Shown here: positions 25,005-33,825 of the stretch, piece after piece
Position numbering within the stretch: the first letter of the stretch is position 1
Layout: every line of letters starts with the position of its first letter
Assembly (NCBI RefSeq): GCF_037023755.1
Contig: NZ_CP146100.1
Location: 3,565,501-3,629,500, forward strand
From: Saccharopolyspora sp. SCSIO 74807
GTDB taxonomy: Bacteria > Actinomycetota > Actinomycetes > Mycobacteriales > Pseudonocardiaceae
Direction of reading: 5' to 3'
DNA: 64,000 nucleotides
Translations under genes and position numbers: made by a program
The notes under the pieces: model-generated
The model's input: only the letters and a program-made list of their open reading frames with translations
What the model was told of the DNA's origin: nothing
Database searches by the model: none

Positions 25005-26084
25005 TTATGTGATCAGCAGTGCTCGGGTCCAGCCGGTCCGGTCGGAGCCCTCGGTCGCGAGGAGCGCGCCGGTGCGGCCTTCGAGGAAGCCGGGCTTGTC
25101 GAGGGTGTCCAGCTCGTCTGCCAGCCGGCCCTTGAGGTGCTCGATGTGGTCGGCGAAGCGCGTCGGATGGGTGGAGTCGGCGGCGAGCGCGCGGGTGACC
25201 GTCAGCAGCCCAGCCCATCCGTGACACAGGGATGCGTCGGTGACCAGGCTGGTGCTTGCGGAGTCGGCGAGGGCAGCCAGGGCGATCTCCTCCGCGGCGT
25301 GGCGTGCCGGCTGGTCGCCGGTGGCGTGTGCGGCCAGCTGCAGGCTGCGGGCGATCCCGAGCGCCCCGTAGCACCAGGATGGCCGCGCCGGTACCGAGCC
25401 GGGTGCGCATTTGGGTTCGGCGAGCTGGTCACGGGTCATCCAGTAGTAACCGCCGAAACGGCGCAACCAGTCAGCGAACACCTTGATCGCCTCATCACCG
25501 CCGGGAGGAGGGACTCCGTGCCGGGCGGCGAGGGCCAGCAGCGCCAGTGGCCCGGCGATGCCGTGTGCAACGCCGTGGTTGCTGTGGCCACCGGGCACGG
25601 CGGCATCGTGTCCGAGCGTCTCGAGCGACCACCACCCAGGTAGCTCGGCGCCGTCGGCGAACTCGCCCGGGGGGACCGGGTGGGCCAGAGACACCAGATA
25701 CGCCAATACCTCGGTCAGAAGTGGCGAGGGCTGTGGGCGAGCGAGGAGCAGTGCGCCGAGTCCGGTGAGGCCTCGGATGAGGTCGAATTCCGCCAAGCTC
25801 GGTTGACGTCGGCCTTCTCGCCGTCGGACGGTGGAGGCCAGGCGGGTGGCCACGAGTCGATCGACCGCCTCATGAACCCCTGGCTCGGTCCGGCCGGCGC
25901 GGCCGAGCACGAATTCCAGGGCGGGGGCACCGTGGAACAGGGACGCATTCGCACCGGCGCTAACCCCGCCGTCGATCGCCTGCCGGAGCAATCGACGCGC
26001 GTGCTTGAGGTCGCCACGCTCGATCGGCAGCAGGGCCATTCCTAGGGCGTCTTCGGACAACGCCTGAGTCCGGGGTGAGGTCAT
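25005..26084 (-). CDS. lanC: Lanthionine cyclase (LanC)
   Basis: The 359-aa protein carries the LanC signatures: HSNHGVAHGIAGPLALL, SWCYGALGIARSL (first zinc Cys) and SLCHGWAGLL (Cys-His zinc pair), ending with GFLEGRTGALLA. LanC enzymes add Cys thiols to dehydrated Ser/Thr to form (methyl)lanthionine rings. ATG 26084 overlaps the stop of the dehydratase gene (ATGA), and the next gene follows after 45 nt, so synthesis is coordinated. The length is slightly short of the usual 400 aa, but all three zinc ligands are present. Confidence 0.9.
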   Translation of the reverse strand: MTSPRTQALSEDALGMALLPIERGDLKHARRLLRQAIDGGVSAGANASLFHGAPALEFVLGRAGRTEPGVHEAVDRLVATRLASTVRRREGRRQPSLAEFDLIRGLTGLGALLLARPQPSPLLTEVLAYLVSLAHPVPPGEFADGAELPGWWSLETLGHDAAVPGGHSNHGVAHGIAGPLALLALAARHGVPPPGGDEAIKVFADWLRRFGGYYWMTRDQLAEPKCAPGSVPARPSWCYGALGIARSLQLAAHATGDQPARHAAEEIALAALADSASTSLVTDASLCHGWAGLLTVTRALAADSTHPTRFADHIEHLKGRLADELDTLDKPGFLEGRTGALLATEGSDRTGWTRALLIT

Positions 26085-28120
26085 CGGTTCGACCTCACGG
26101 GCACGACGATGCTGTGTGCGCGGCCATCGATCCAGCCATCGGCGTCCTCGGGCGGAGCGTCGTGCAGGACAGCAACCGGCGAAGTCCGTAGATGGGTACG
26201 CAACAGGTCCCGATCCATATCTCGGCTGAGATCGAGCGGGAGGTGCTGATCGTCAGCGGCCAGCAGCACTCGCTCGCCTACCCCGGCTCGCTTCCGCCAG
26301 GCGTGCAGCGCATCCGTCCACTGAGCGGTCGATGCCTTCGATTCGGGTAGCGCGCTGGGGCGCAGTAGCCACCGGGCAGCGGTGAGGATGCTGCGTCGGT
26401 ACCGCAAGGCCGGGGTGAACGGCAGCGTGAACGCCGCGCCCCAGTCGAACCACGTCACCCGTGGCGTGGCGGCTCGGCTGAGCTCGGCGAGGAACCGGGC
26501 GATCGGTGGGGTGTAGTTGTTCCACACGAAGTTGATCGCGGTCGGTGCCACCGGTTCGATTCGCTGTCCGGTTGCAGCGACCGCGAGATACAGGTGCCCG
26601 TCGGAAAGGCCGACGACAAGATCGGCCGGGCGCAGAACCGTCTCGTCGCTGCCGCGGAACTCGCCGACGCTGAGGACGTCGGGCAGGACCTGGGGCGCAC
26701 GGGTGAGCAAATCGGCATCGCTTCGGCACGAGTGAAACGACAACTGCGCGACCTTGGCTCCAGCTGTGACAGTCGGGAGATCGGCGGGGTATCCAGCCGC
26801 CTCCGGCAGGAGGTGCCAGAACCGGCCGGTCATCGACCCAGCCGCTCGCGACACCGTCTGCACGCGTAGCCGGAAACCGCCTCGCTGCAACGCGTCCCGT
26901 GAACGGGCCTGTACCTGTGTGCACACTTCGAAATGGGGTGCCGAGGTGGTCGGCGGCGGTCCTGCGGCGGCTTCGAGTTCCTCGAGCATCGCGCTGGTGA
27001 CCTGCACCTCCCGGCGACCTTCGAGCGACGCGGACCCAGCAAGTTCCAGTAGCAGTCGGTCGCGTCTCGTCATCGTCCTCGGAGGCTCAGCGACTGATCC
27101 GAAACCCGCGGGAAGCCCCAGTCCGCGGTCAGGGTCGATGACGTGCTCCAGGCTGATCTCGACGCCCTCGCCCCACCGGTCGGCGAAGCGCTCAATGTAG
27201 TCACACCAAGCCGGTGTGCCCTGCGGATGCCGGGCAAGACGCGCCAGCACAGTCGCCGCGGTCTCCACCTCAACCCCCACCGCCTCTGGCAGACGCACAT
27301 CCGCGTCCAGCCGGACATCGCACGCATCCTTCCCAGCAGGCTCACTCCCGAGCGAGATCTCGTCAGCGGGCAGAACGCTGGCGGGGTCAACGACGGTGGC
27401 CGGAGCCCGTAGTGCCGAGCGCAGTAGCCCCACCCGCAGCAATTCGGCTACCAGCGAGGACCGCCGTTCAGGCGCGGTGTCTGGGAATTCGGCGGCGAGC
27501 TTGCCCAGCAACACCTCATGGCTGATCGGAGCTTGGGCTGCATCCAGCACCGCCGCCACAGCGGGAGTCACCGCCAGCGAGAACTCCGAGGCACCTTCGG
27601 CGGGAACGTAGACACGGTCGGCGCGCACCTGCGCCAACGGGTTGACCCGCACTTCGACTGTCGCGATCAGCGCAGCGTCGGATTCACACGAAGCGATGCG
27701 AGCAGCCACCGCGCGCGGCGCGGATCGAGCGACGATCTCGTGGGCGTCGCCGAACCGCGCCTGGGCGGTCTCACCGAACTCACAGCGCGCAACCCCTGCG
27801 AACAGACCGAACGGTGTGGACCGATGTCCATACCGGATGGCGAAGCGGGCGAGTGCAAGAGCGGCTCGCCGAGCCCGTCGCACGTCCAGCGACTGGCCAG
27901 CCAACACCGCCTCCACTCGATGCGCCAAATCCGGGCTCGTGCTGCTCACCGCATTCTGGAACTCCGCGTCGGCCCACACCGGCGCCATCCAGGCCTGCCA
28001 CTGCTCGACCGTGCCGCCCGGTCCCGGCCACTCAGGCAACGGTGGCGCTTTGACGTGGGTCGCCGCGCGTAGCAGCGCAGAGCCCGCACGCCGATACGAC
28101 CGCGCTCGCGACCGCGTCAT
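26081..28120 (-). CDS. lanB: Lantibiotic dehydratase, glutamylation domain only (split LanB)
   Basis: Translation from ATG 28120 gives 679 aa. RRAALALARFAIRYGHRSTPFGLFAGVARCEFG is the typical LanB N-terminal block. Other LanB features are SLAVTPAVAAVLDAAQAP, VEVETAATVLARLARHP, VTAGAKVAQLSFHSC and a C-terminal RVTWFDWGAAFTLPFTPALRYR. The elimination domain is missing and is encoded two genes downstream, so this is the split arrangement in which this protein glutamylates Ser/Thr using glutamyl-tRNA. It lies 60 nt after the precursor gene and overlaps lanC by ATGA. A GTG 3 nt earlier is the alternative start. Confidence 0.88.
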   Translation of the reverse strand: MTRSRARSYRRAGSALLRAATHVKAPPLPEWPGPGGTVEQWQAWMAPVWADAEFQNAVSSTSPDLAHRVEAVLAGQSLDVRRARRAALALARFAIRYGHRSTPFGLFAGVARCEFGETAQARFGDAHEIVARSAPRAVAARIASCESDAALIATVEVRVNPLAQVRADRVYVPAEGASEFSLAVTPAVAAVLDAAQAPISHEVLLGKLAAEFPDTAPERRSSLVAELLRVGLLRSALRAPATVVDPASVLPADEISLGSEPAGKDACDVRLDADVRLPEAVGVEVETAATVLARLARHPQGTPAWCDYIERFADRWGEGVEISLEHVIDPDRGLGLPAGFGSVAEPPRTMTRRDRLLLELAGSASLEGRREVQVTSAMLEELEAAAGPPPTTSAPHFEVCTQVQARSRDALQRGGFRLRVQTVSRAAGSMTGRFWHLLPEAAGYPADLPTVTAGAKVAQLSFHSCRSDADLLTRAPQVLPDVLSVGEFRGSDETVLRPADLVVGLSDGHLYLAVAATGQRIEPVAPTAINFVWNNYTPPIARFLAELSRAATPRVTWFDWGAAFTLPFTPALRYRRSILTAARWLLRPSALPESKASTAQWTDALHAWRKRAGVGERVLLAADDQHLPLDLSRDMDRDLLRTHLRTSPVAVLHDAPPEDADGWIDGRAHSIVVPVRSNR

Positions 28121-28179
28121 CACTCACCAACTCCTTGATGCCAGACCAACCAGAACCGGACAGCGCTACTGCGGCAGGG

Positions 28180-28362
28180 CTACGAGGTCGTGCACGCACT
28201 CGGGCAGGAGGAACCACACCCGTCCCCCGTGCTGCACATCAACACCGTCTCGGCCGCAGGCGTCCCCTCAATGAGAGTGATGTCGAGGTCAAAGGGGTCA
28301 CCTCCAGCGTCAAAATCGTTCGTGTCGGTGCTGCTGATGTGCTCAATTGCCGGAGAACTCAT
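28180..28362 (-). CDS. lanA: FxLD-type lanthipeptide precursor
   Basis: ATG 28362 (GAAAGGAAA upstream) gives 60 aa. The acidic leader ends in DPFDLDITLIEG, with the F-x-L-D motif at residues 24-27 that names the FxLD family. The C-terminal core has Cys at 43, 48, 53 and 57, with Thr34, Thr39, Ser44, Thr45, Ser51, Ser52, Ser55, Thr58, Thr59 and Ser60 available for dehydration, and an Asp at 47 as a candidate site for the isoaspartate methyltransferase. A pattern near DGCGSSCPSACTTS is shared with other FxLD precursors as I remember them. The gene is directly upstream of lanB. The leader cleavage site and ring pattern cannot be assigned from sequence. Confidence 0.85.
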   Translation of the reverse strand: MSSPAIEHISSTDTNDFDAGGDPFDLDITLIEGTPAAETVLMCSTGDGCGSSCPSACTTS

Positions 28363-28440
28363 CACTTTCCTTTCGCTGGAATGGTGAACTGGACCGTCGA
28401 GGAGGACTACGTGAAGCCCTCCTCGACGTAGGAGCGGTCA

Positions 28441-28737
28441 TCACGAGCCGCGGACCTCAGTGCCGGACGGTGTGGACGAGGAGCTCGTCTCAGTGGAGAT
28501 GACCAGTGGTGGCCGGAGCACGTCAGCGAGCTTGACCAACACATCCGCCAGAAGCGCACGACGCTCTGGAGTGCCACGACCAGCCGGCAGATCGAAAGCC
28601 ATCGAGTCGATCTCCCACTGCACCTCCCGCAGCAAAACGGCGAGCTGAGCGTCATTGATTTGCCCTCGCTGCGATACAAGACGACGGAGCAAACTCGGAT
28701 CGGTCGACGTTCGTTCAGCGCTTGTCAGCTGTGGCAT
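28441..28737 (-). CDS. Small helical protein at the head of the lanthipeptide operon
   Basis: This 98-aa protein (ATG 28737; GTG 28743 is an alternative) is mostly helical and amphipathic: PSLLRRLVSQRGQINDAQLAVLLREVQWEIDSMAFDLPAG, then PERRALLADVLVKLADVL. No known domain is seen. It is upstream of the precursor gene on the same strand, 78 nt away, and so is probably the first gene of the operon. The divergent XRE-STAND gene starts 170 bp away, so the two may share control sequences. Small proteins of this kind accompany FxLD clusters; an accessory role in regulation or modification is possible. Confidence 0.6.
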   Translation of the reverse strand: MPQLTSAERTSTDPSLLRRLVSQRGQINDAQLAVLLREVQWEIDSMAFDLPAGRGTPERRALLADVLVKLADVLRPPLVISTETSSSSTPSGTEVRGS

Positions 28738-28846
28738 GGGCACATCCCCCGGTAGACGAGCATCGCCGACTCGTGACGATCACGTCCTCACCGTGCCCGT
28801 CACGCGGAACAGACCGGAAGACGGCGACGCACCGGAAGTGATCGGT

Positions 28847-28880
28847 TCTGATCAGTCGCCCCGGCCCGATACTCTGATCA
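28847..28880. promoter_or_regulatory. Direct repeats in the divergent promoter of the STAND and lanthipeptide genes
   Basis: TCTGATCA occurs at 28847-28854 and 28873-28880, spaced 26 bp start to start, between the divergent genes at 28737 (minus) and 28910 (plus). The spacing is near two and a half helical turns. They could be sites for the XRE domain of the downstream protein. This is inferred from sequence and position only. Confidence 0.3.
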
Positions 28881-28909
28881 CAGCAATGCCGTGCTGGGAG
28901 GGAACCTGC

Positions 28910-31900
28910 GTGACCCGCGATCTGACGTGGAGCCCGCACGAAGTCAAGGTGCTGCGCGAGGTCCAGCACCTCAGTCAACGTTCTTTCGCCGAGCACCTCG
29001 GGTTCGCCCAGAGCACCGTCGCGAACTGGGAGAAGGCCACCCGTGACGGCAGCCTGCATCACGAGACCCGAGAAGTGCTCAATCGTGCGCTCGACAATCT
29101 TTCCGCCGAACACCGGGAGCGGTTCGACCGCCGATGCTCCATTTCCCCAGGCAAGCTGGGCGTGGGATCGGCAACACGCACCAGGCACGTCATCGGCTCG
29201 CTCAGCGAGGTCGCATCCCCATTGCCCTACTACGTGCCGACGAGCACAGTCGGGGCGTTCCGTTCGTTCCTGTCCTCGGCCGCACGAGTCTTCCTTCTCG
29301 CCGGGCCCGCTGGAACAGGGAAAACACAGCTGACCCACCACCTCGCCGACCAGCTCGCGAACGAGGCGGATCTCCAGCTTTTCGCGGTCAATGAGTGGAC
29401 CGACGAGCACGTCGACCTGCCCAGCGAGGTTCTCCGCTACGCATCGATACCTCGGGGCCAGGACGCCCTACTCGCCCTCGAAGAGACTTGCGCAGGGCTT
29501 TCGCGTCCCTGTGTTGTGGTCATCGACGGCATCGGCAACGACCACGATTTCGCGCTCATCGGTCGCCAAGTCGAAGCGATCCTCCGCCAAGTCACGACCA
29601 AGCATCTGCGGTTCCTGATTGCGGTACGGACCCCGCTGGCCGTTGAAACGACTGCGTACCCGCTGGTGCACGCAAGCATCTACACCCCGACGAAAAGCCC
29701 GCCGGCTCGATACAGCGTTGAACTTGCCCAGTGGACCCCGGCGGAAGCGCGCTCGCTGTGGGACCAGGCTCGAACAGAACAGACGACGCGGTACGACCAG
29801 CTTCCCCGCGGCATTCAGAATCTTGTCCTGACACCGGTCTACCTGCGGCTCGCCTTGACCGCCTCGCTGCAGACGCCGAAGGGCGACCTCAACGGGTACG
29901 CACTTCTTGATCAGTGCGTTCGCACGATCACCGGAAACAGTGACGCCGTCGCCGTCAGATCACTGCTGACCGACCAGGCCTACCGCCAGTACCGCGAGGA
30001 GCTTCCAGCCACGATGCCCGAGGCGACACCCGGGCTCACGCACGTGAACGCGACACGCCACGCGGCTCTGCCAGCGGATGTCACGAGGAACATCGCTTGC
30101 GAGCGCAACGGCCGGTTCGAGTTCACCCACGACATACTTCGCGAGTTTTTCGTCAGCACAGCCATCGCCGATTACCTGCACGCTCAAGGCCGGTGCCTCG
30201 CCAGCGTGAGAACGCTTAACGACCTGGCGAAGCACGCGGTCACCTCAGGTATCACCCGGAACATCATCGAGCTGGTGTTCCAACGACTCGACAACATTGC
30301 TCCCGACTTGCTCGGGTACTTAGCCACAGCACCAGCCACCGCAGTGGAAACGACGTTGCCACTGTTGATGGCCGCGGCCGACGACAGCAGGTTCGCGACC
30401 CCGGAATTGCTGCGTCAAGTTGTGCTTCGGGCTGAGCGTGAATCGTCGCTCGACTTGTGCCGGTCACTACTTCACGGGCAATCCGTTGCCACGGCGCTCG
30501 GATCTGGACTTGCTCCCTGGCTTGTTTCCCTCCTACGCCGCTTCGGCACTGCGTTGTGGCCCGACATCACTAGGTTCGTCGAGCACACCTTCGGCACCGC
30601 TGAGTCCCGCGACTTGGTCGACGCGACAGACCTGACGGTCGGTGACGAGGCGATCTTCATCGCACGGCACTTCTACCTCTTCGCACTCGCCACGGACATC
30701 CTGCGGCTGGACGCGTTTCTCGGTCACTCGAACTGGCGGGTCCGCGCCGCGCTCGCGGAGGGAATCAGTGACGACCGTGCTCCGCTGGATGCCTCTACCC
30801 ACAACGTTCTCGAACGGCTCGTCCAAGACCCCGATTACAAGGTCCGCGCCGCCGCGGCGCACGCTGTTACTCGCCTGGCTGGAACCGCAGCACAGCGCCA
30901 CGTCGTCACCCTCTTACACGACGACAATTGGCACGTCCGTGAGCTCCTGCTCCGCAACCTCGATCAACGCGCTGTTCATCATCCGGACGACACACTCGTC
31001 CAGACCGCCGTCGCCTCCGCCGATCCCAGCTGGCAACTCTGCCCTCAACATGTGCGACCCAGCTGGCACAGGATTCACATCCTGCTCGGCACCGACACCG
31101 GCCCCGGACGAAGTGATGACCACCGCGCACTTCTGACCATCCTCAGAGAAATCCGCACCGGCCATCTAGGGCTCTCGGCGACACGCGTTCGCGCTATCGG
31201 GCAAAGGGCGCAGCGCAGCGATCACTGGCTCGTACGTCAAGAAGCAGAACACCTGATCACCGAGACCCTCCAACCGCGCGCAAGCGAGAACTCCTTGCGG
31301 AATCACGAGCGATTCCGCAGGACTCGCGACACCCGCGCAGTCCAGATCGCCCTCGACGTCCACGACGTCGATCAGGCCATTGGAATCGCACAGGCTGCGG
31401 TCAAAGCCGGTGCAGACTTCGTCGAGATTGGCGACCCCCTGATCAAGGAAGCCGGCGTCAGCGCGATCGAGCAGGTCAAGACGGCGGTCCCGGACGCAAC
31501 GATCGTCGCCGAGATGATGTCCGCGGACTGGGGACGTGACCAGGTGCTGCTAGCAGCAGAGGCAGGCGCCGACATCGTCCTACTCATCGGCCCGGCCACC
31601 GCAGCCAGCGTGAGCGCAGCAGTAGACGCAGGCCAACGTCTTGGTATCCCGATTCTGCTCGACGCTCCCACCGACACGACCAGGCAATGGGTCATCGACA
31701 TGGAACGCGCCGGAGTAGACGGATTCGCCATCACCACCAACATCGACGTCGGCATCGGTAGCGCCACCGCTTTCGAAACAGCGCAAACGCTGCGCTCCTG
31801 GACACGGTTGCCCGTCGCCGTCAGTGGCGGGTTCAGCGCCGCCGACCACGCGCAACTCGCCACCGCGGACTGGGACATCCTGATCGTGGGCCGCAGCGTG

Positions 31901-31975
31901 ACCGACGCCGTCGACCCCACCACGGCCGCAGCCCACATCGTCGAACTCGCCCATCAGACCGGAAGGCACGCATGA
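28910..31975 (+). CDS. XRE-HTH / STAND NTPase / HEAT-repeat protein fused to a HUMPS-type barrel
   Basis: Start GTG 28910 is preferred (GGGAGGG 7 nt upstream; ATG 28886 is an alternative), giving 1,021 aa. An XRE helix-turn-helix occupies about residues 8-65 (LSQRSFAEHLGFAQSTVANW). A STAND/AAA NTPase follows, with Walker A GPAGTGKT at 132-139 and Walker B CVVVIDGIG at 201-209. The middle has HEAT-like repeats (about 600-740: GHSNWRVRAALAEGIS, DPDYKVRAAAAHAVTRL, DDNWHVRELLLRNL). Residues 810-1021 are a complete barrel of the OMP decarboxylase/3-hexulose-6-phosphate synthase (HUMPS) family: VQIALDVHD, FVEIGDPLIKEAG, AVSGGFSAADH and ILIVGRSVTD. The catalytic DxKxxD reads EMMSAD (868-873), so the barrel is probably a ligand sensor or altered enzyme. 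It is coupled to a GNAT gene by ATGA. Role unknown; lanthipeptide control or defence are possible. Confidence 0.82.
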   Translation: MTRDLTWSPHEVKVLREVQHLSQRSFAEHLGFAQSTVANWEKATRDGSLHHETREVLNRALDNLSAEHRERFDRRCSISPGKLGVGSATRTRHVIGSLSEVASPLPYYVPTSTVGAFRSFLSSAARVFLLAGPAGTGKTQLTHHLADQLANEADLQLFAVNEWTDEHVDLPSEVLRYASIPRGQDALLALEETCAGLSRPCVVVIDGIGNDHDFALIGRQVEAILRQVTTKHLRFLIAVRTPLAVETTAYPLVHASIYTPTKSPPARYSVELAQWTPAEARSLWDQARTEQTTRYDQLPRGIQNLVLTPVYLRLALTASLQTPKGDLNGYALLDQCVRTITGNSDAVAVRSLLTDQAYRQYREELPATMPEATPGLTHVNATRHAALPADVTRNIACERNGRFEFTHDILREFFVSTAIADYLHAQGRCLASVRTLNDLAKHAVTSGITRNIIELVFQRLDNIAPDLLGYLATAPATAVETTLPLLMAAADDSRFATPELLRQVVLRAERESSLDLCRSLLHGQSVATALGSGLAPWLVSLLRRFGTALWPDITRFVEHTFGTAESRDLVDATDLTVGDEAIFIARHFYLFALATDILRLDAFLGHSNWRVRAALAEGISDDRAPLDASTHNVLERLVQDPDYKVRAAAAHAVTRLAGTAAQRHVVTLLHDDNWHVRELLLRNLDQRAVHHPDDTLVQTAVASADPSWQLCPQHVRPSWHRIHILLGTDTGPGRSDDHRALLTILREIRTGHLGLSATRVRAIGQRAQRSDHWLVRQEAEHLITETLQPRASENSLRNHERFRRTRDTRAVQIALDVHDVDQAIGIAQAAVKAGADFVEIGDPLIKEAGVSAIEQVKTAVPDATIVAEMMSADWGRDQVLLAAEAGADIVLLIGPATAASVSAAVDAGQRLGIPILLDAPTDTTRQWVIDMERAGVDGFAITTNIDVGIGSATAFETAQTLRSWTRLPVAVSGGFSAADHAQLATADWDILIVGRSVTDAVDPTTAAAHIVELAHQTGRHA

Positions 31976-32448
31976 AAACCCGGCCCCTCAACCAGAACGA
32001 CATCCCCGCCATCATCGATCTGATGGAACTCGGTACGCCCTTCGTCCGTCCCCGAACGGAATCCGACTACTGGCTCTACGCCAACCTGTTCTCCGGCACC
32101 TGCCCGGTCGCCGTCGATGGTGACGAACTCACGGGAGCGATCATCGCCTTCCGCAGCCAAGACCACCCCGACGACATCTACATCCAAGACGTCGTCACCC
32201 ACCCCGAACACCGCCGCCGCGGCATCACCACCGCACTGCTCAACACCGTCCGGGACGCTGCCCTCAGCTTCGGGTGCTCACGGTTGTATCTGACATCCGA
32301 ACCCGAGAACGCACCCGCCCATCAGACCTGGACGCGGCGCGGATTCACCAACGTCGCCGGCGACCACACCGTCAACGGCATCTCGGTGATCTCCAATTAC
32401 AAGGGACCCGGCAAGCACAGAGCCGTCTACGAACTCCAGCTCGCGTAA
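31972..32448 (+). CDS. GNAT-family N-acetyltransferase
   Basis: A full GNAT domain of 158 aa: RPLNQNDIPAIIDLMEL at the start, IYIQDVVTHPEHRRRGITTALL with the acetyl-CoA-binding R/Q-x-x-G-x-G/A motif (RRRGIT), and LYLTSEPENAPAHQTWTRRGF. ATG 31972 overlaps the stop of the STAND-HUMPS gene, so both products are made together. The substrate is unknown: a small molecule, a peptide, or the partner protein itself are all possible. Position next to a lanthipeptide cluster raises self-resistance or tailoring as options, but the cluster is on the opposite strand. Confidence 0.8.
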   Translation: MKTRPLNQNDIPAIIDLMELGTPFVRPRTESDYWLYANLFSGTCPVAVDGDELTGAIIAFRSQDHPDDIYIQDVVTHPEHRRRGITTALLNTVRDAALSFGCSRLYLTSEPENAPAHQTWTRRGFTNVAGDHTVNGISVISNYKGPGKHRAVYELQLA

Positions 32449-32494
32449 CGCACGCCGACGGAACTCCACGCAACTCTCGGAAAGAACAAGCAGG

Positions 32495-32914
32495 TCACAC
32501 GGATACGACTTCGGTCCGCACCGTGTCTTGGTCGAATTCACCTCGGACGACGCCATGGATGAAGGCAGCTACCTCGACGTCGGTGAAAGCCAGTTCGATT
32601 GACCCACCGCTACGACGGAAAGTGTAGTCCTCGCGGCTGTTCACGATCTCTAAGCACATGTCGCCGGACTCGCCTGCTCGAACAGCGCCCAAGTAGCCCG
32701 CTTCCCCGGCGGCCCTCACCTCAGCCAGGAAGGCCTCGAACTCCTCGGCGCTGAACACGAGCCTGCGATCGTCGGTCGCACCGAAAGTGGTCTTGTCGTC
32801 GCGCAGCTCGACCCAGTCGCCACGACGGGCCACGCGGACGCACGCCTTGTCGGGCTCGCTGCGGGTGGCTTTCTGGAAATCCTGCTCGGTGAACTGCGGC
32901 CGGTTGGTGCTCAC
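32495..32914 (-). CDS. DUF397-domain protein with a C-terminal extension
   Basis: GTG 32914 (GGGAGA upstream) gives 139 aa, 32 nt after the XRE/DUF5753 gene. Residues 10-75 fit DUF397: FQKATRSEPDKACVRVARRGDWVELRDDKT, then LVFSAEEFEAFLAEVRAG-like. The last 50 residues (CLEIVNSREDYTFRRSGGSIELAFTDVEVAAFIHGV) look like a second, related module. DUF397 proteins pair with XRE/DUF5753 regulators across actinomycetes, and such pairs are thought to work like toxin-antitoxin or developmental control modules. The tail makes this member about twice the usual length. Confidence 0.8.
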   Translation of the reverse strand: MSTNRPQFTEQDFQKATRSEPDKACVRVARRGDWVELRDDKTTFGATDDRRLVFSAEEFEAFLAEVRAAGEAGYLGAVRAGESGDMCLEIVNSREDYTFRRSGGSIELAFTDVEVAAFIHGVVRGEFDQDTVRTEVVSV

Positions 32915-32946
32915 GTGTGGTCTCCCTAGATCGTCGAGGTCGTCCG

Positions 32947-33825
32947 CTATGTTGCGTATTCGCTCGATAGCGCCTTGAGGAAGGCGCGGCTTTCGTCGAA
33001 GCGCAGCGCGGCGTTGGTCAGCCGAGCCCACGCTGATTCGTGCGCGTCGAGTGCTCGCTGATCGTCGAGGTACCGGATGTCGCCCACGCCCTCGGTGTAG
33101 GCGACCTCGATGGGGCCGGCCGCTCCGGGAGACGGCACTCGCAGGAGACCGAATCGGGTCCCTATCGGCGAGCGACGCCCTGGAGCCGCCTTGAAGGGCA
33201 TGACCTGCAGCATCATGTTCGGGCGATTGGACAGCTCAATGAGATGGTCGATCTGCTCGCGCATCAGATCCGCCGAAGCCCATTCGCGACGCAGACACGA
33301 CTCGCTCATCACGACCTGCGTCCGGGGTGGCTCCGGCTTGTCCAAGATGTCCTGCCTCGCCATGCGCGCGGCCACTCGATCTTCCACCGTGATGCCGTCG
33401 ACGGCGGGCTGGTCGGTGTACATGCTTCGCGCGTACGCCTCGGTCTGCAGCAGGCCAGGCACAACTTCGACTTCGGCCCAGCGGATCTGGTCCGCGTGCT
33501 TTTCGAGGTCGATGAGCAGCCTCAGGTCCTCGGAGTACGCGCGGTTGTGGCCCGTCGACCAATGTCCGCGCTTGTGGTTGTCCCGCCTCAGCTCGCGAAG
33601 CACCTCAAGGTAGCCCTCGTCGGTGAACCCGAGGTTCCTCGCCAGGCGTTCCAGGTCACCGACCGAGATCGTGCCCGCCCCGGTCATCAGCCCAGCGATC
33701 CGGCTCTGACTCGACTCGATGAACGCAGCGGCTTCTGCTTGGGAGACGCCCGCCTTGAGAACCATGTGCTCGATCTCCTTGCCGAGCAGCAGTTTCTTGG
33801 CGGTACGGATCTTGGCCATCGGCAT
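32947..33825 (-). CDS. XRE-family regulator with DUF5753 domain
   Basis: This 292-aa protein has an N-terminal helix-turn-helix (KAGVSQAEAAAFIESSQSRIAGLM, about residues 25-50, then TISVGDLERLARNLG) and a DUF5753 domain from about 95 to 285 (IRWAEVEVVPGLLQTEAYARSM, VVMSESCLRREWAS, PNMMLQVMPFKAA). This is the standard partner of DUF397 proteins. It is divergent from the chain of small genes starting at 34282, whose expression it may control. The start is ATG 33825 or the second Met at 33819. Confidence 0.9.
   Translation of the reverse strand: MPMAKIRTAKKLLLGKEIEHMVLKAGVSQAEAAAFIESSQSRIAGLMTGAGTISVGDLERLARNLGFTDEGYLEVLRELRRDNHKRGHWSTGHNRAYSEDLRLLIDLEKHADQIRWAEVEVVPGLLQTEAYARSMYTDQPAVDGITVEDRVAARMARQDILDKPEPPRTQVVMSESCLRREWASADLMREQIDHLIELSNRPNMMLQVMPFKAAPGRRSPIGTRFGLLRVPSPGAAGPIEVAYTEGVGDIRYLDDQRALDAHESAWARLTNAALRFDESRAFLKALSSEYAT

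Noticed and set aside
23865-25643. 592-aa plus-strand ORF
   Set aside because: It lies across the LanC and elimination/methyltransferase genes on the opposite strand and has no recognisable fold.
31300-31345. Separate HUMPS gene start
   Set aside because: No stop codon, start codon with ribosome-binding site, or gap separates it from the STAND part; the frame is continuous.
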